DNA of 64,000 bases from [Muricauda] lutisoli (nom. illeg.) (GTDB lineage Bacteria > Bacteroidota > Bacteroidia > Flavobacteriales > Flavobacteriaceae). How positions within the stretch are numbered: position 1 is the first letter of the stretch; the number at the start of each line of letters is the position of its first letter. The notes under the pieces are model-generated. The model saw nothing but the letters and a program-made list of their open reading frames with translations. It was not told the DNA's origin and did not search any database. The stretch lies in contig NZ_JAFLND010000001.1 of the NCBI RefSeq assembly GCF_017313105.1, positions 1 through 64,000 of the forward strand, written 5' to 3'. Positions 63,217 through 64,000 of this stretch are shown here, piece by piece. The translations under genes were made by a program, and so were the position numbers.

Positions 63217-64000
63217 TTATTTGCTTATCACTTTAATCGTTTCTTTTACCTGCTGGGCCACCTCTCTGGCCCTTGCCATATTTTCGTCCACAATGGTCAC
63301 GTGTCCCATCTTACGAAACGGACGTGTTTGTTTTTTGCCGTAAATGTGCGGGGTAACCCCCTCCATCTGCAGTATTTTTTTGATGTTTTCATAAACCACA
63401 TCTCCTGTATATCCTTCGGCGCCTACCAAGTTAACCATAATTCCAGCTACTTTGCTGTCGGTTTTTCCGAGTGGTAAGCCTAAAATGGCGCGAACATGTT
63501 GCTCGAATTGGTTGGTGTATGCGGCTTCAATGCTGTAGTGTCCGCTATTATGTGGTCTTGGAGCAGATTCGTTGACCAAAATTTGGTCCTCTTTGGTCTG
63601 GAACATTTCTACCGCCAACAACCCCACGTGTTTCATGTGCTCGGAAACCTTCAGGGCCACTTCTTGGGCTTTTTTGGCTACGGAAGCGTCAATTCTTGCG
63701 GGGCAGATAACATATTCTACTTGATTGGCTTCTGGATGAAATTCCATCTCTACCACAGGATATGTTTTTACCTCTCCTTTGGTGTTTCGTGCTACCACAA
63801 CCGCCAATTCATTTTTAAAATCTATCATTCTTTCGGCAATGCACTCCACGTTGGGCAGTTCTTTAAGGTCTTCCATCTTTCGAACTACCTTTACGCCCTG
63901 TCCATCATAACCAAATTGAGCACTCTTCCAAACAAATGGTAGCGAAAGTCCTCCGTTGTTAATACTGTCCTTGATTTCCGAAGTGTAGGCAAAGCGAGTA
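63217..64000 (-). CDS. purK: N5-carboxyaminoimidazole ribonucleotide synthase, C-terminal part
   Basis: PurK makes N5-CAIR from AIR, ATP and bicarbonate. The reading frame is open to the window edge: before the first Met codon (63876) it reads LPFVWKSAQFGYDGQGVKVVRK, the ATP-grasp nucleotide-binding segment, so the true start is outside the window. Further ATP-grasp landmarks are FHPEANQVEYVICPA, VEMFQTKEDQILVNESAPRPHNSGHYS and GKKQTRPFRKMGHVTI. It is coupled to purE. Confidence 0.95.
   Translation of the reverse strand, partial: TRFAYTSEIKDSINNGGLSLPFVWKSAQFGYDGQGVKVVRKMEDLKELPNVECIAERMIDFKNELAVVVARNTKGEVKTYPVVEMEFHPEANQVEYVICPARIDASVAKKAQEVALKVSEHMKHVGLLAVEMFQTKEDQILVNESAPRPHNSGHYSIEAAYTNQFEQHVRAILGLPLGKTDSKVAGIMVNLVGAEGYTGDVVYENIKKILQMEGVTPHIYGKKQTRPFRKMGHVTIVDENMARAREVAQQVKETIKVISK

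Overview
The window comes from a marine-type member of the Flavobacteriaceae (Bacteroidota). Evidence: gldJ and porV (gliding motility and type IX secretion), many 'TAnnTTTG' promoter boxes, frequent starts without a clear ribosome binding site, a split pyruvate dehydrogenase (E1-alpha followed by E2), many SpII lipoproteins and an AT-rich composition. The gene complement resembles Muricauda/Allomuricauda relatives, but the genus is an inference.

Layout. 1-72: 3' end of a 5S rRNA and its terminator. 0.1-8.7 kb: a cupredoxin-like lipoprotein, glutamate synthase (gltB-gltD) and an acyl-CoA dehydrogenase, all minus strand. 9-13.6 kb: nhaD, an exbB-exbD-TonB-like operon and folC, ending at tRNA-Val(TAC). 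13.7-28.9 kb: a block that looks inserted. It starts with a broken piece of a UPF0173 hydrolase gene and continues with a serine recombinase, a first array of small gene cassettes (14.8-20.8 kb), a 2-oxoacid:ferredoxin oxidoreductase operon of higher GC, and a receiver protein facing a histidine kinase. The intact UPF0173 gene follows, so the block is bracketed by diverged direct repeats. 29.8-33.8 kb: queD, tRNA-Val(GAC), a Cro/CI-type regulator and a second cassette array that ends in a ParD/ParE toxin-antitoxin pair. 33.8-41.6 kb: murF, gldJ, porV, cdd, pdhA and pdhC. 41.7-49.9 kb: an M28 peptidase, an SDR, a SprT-like protein, manC, a DUF389 protein, an MlaFE-type ABC transporter and a PafA-type phosphatase. 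50-55 kb: two lipoproteins (one with a probable frameshift), a glycosyltransferase, a methyltransferase and a FabH-like enzyme. 55-64 kb: gcvP, a UbiA-like membrane protein, an ECF sigma factor with a zinc-finger partner, an M3 peptidase, an EF-hand membrane protein, purE and the start-less end of purK.

Most unusual content. Nineteen copies of the 15-18 bp element AAAGTTCAAATAAACGAT (eleven exact over the 15-bp core) lie in one orientation between small plus-strand genes: R0-R9 in array 1 and R10-R18 in array 2. Each repeat sits just after a stop codon and just before, or overlapping, the next start. A 44-bp element, 36/44 identical in its two copies, lies at the head of each array: directly after the recombinase gene in array 1 and directly before an exact repeat in array 2. 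The cargo is one gene, or one toxin-antitoxin pair, per repeat; most products are lipoproteins, secreted proteins or small membrane proteins of unknown function. The arrangement resembles an integron (recombinase, leader, cassettes, repeats, toxin-antitoxin cassette), but the recombinase is of the serine type and the repeats are short and not attC-like. That the arrays gain and lose cassettes by recombination is inference from layout and has not been shown.
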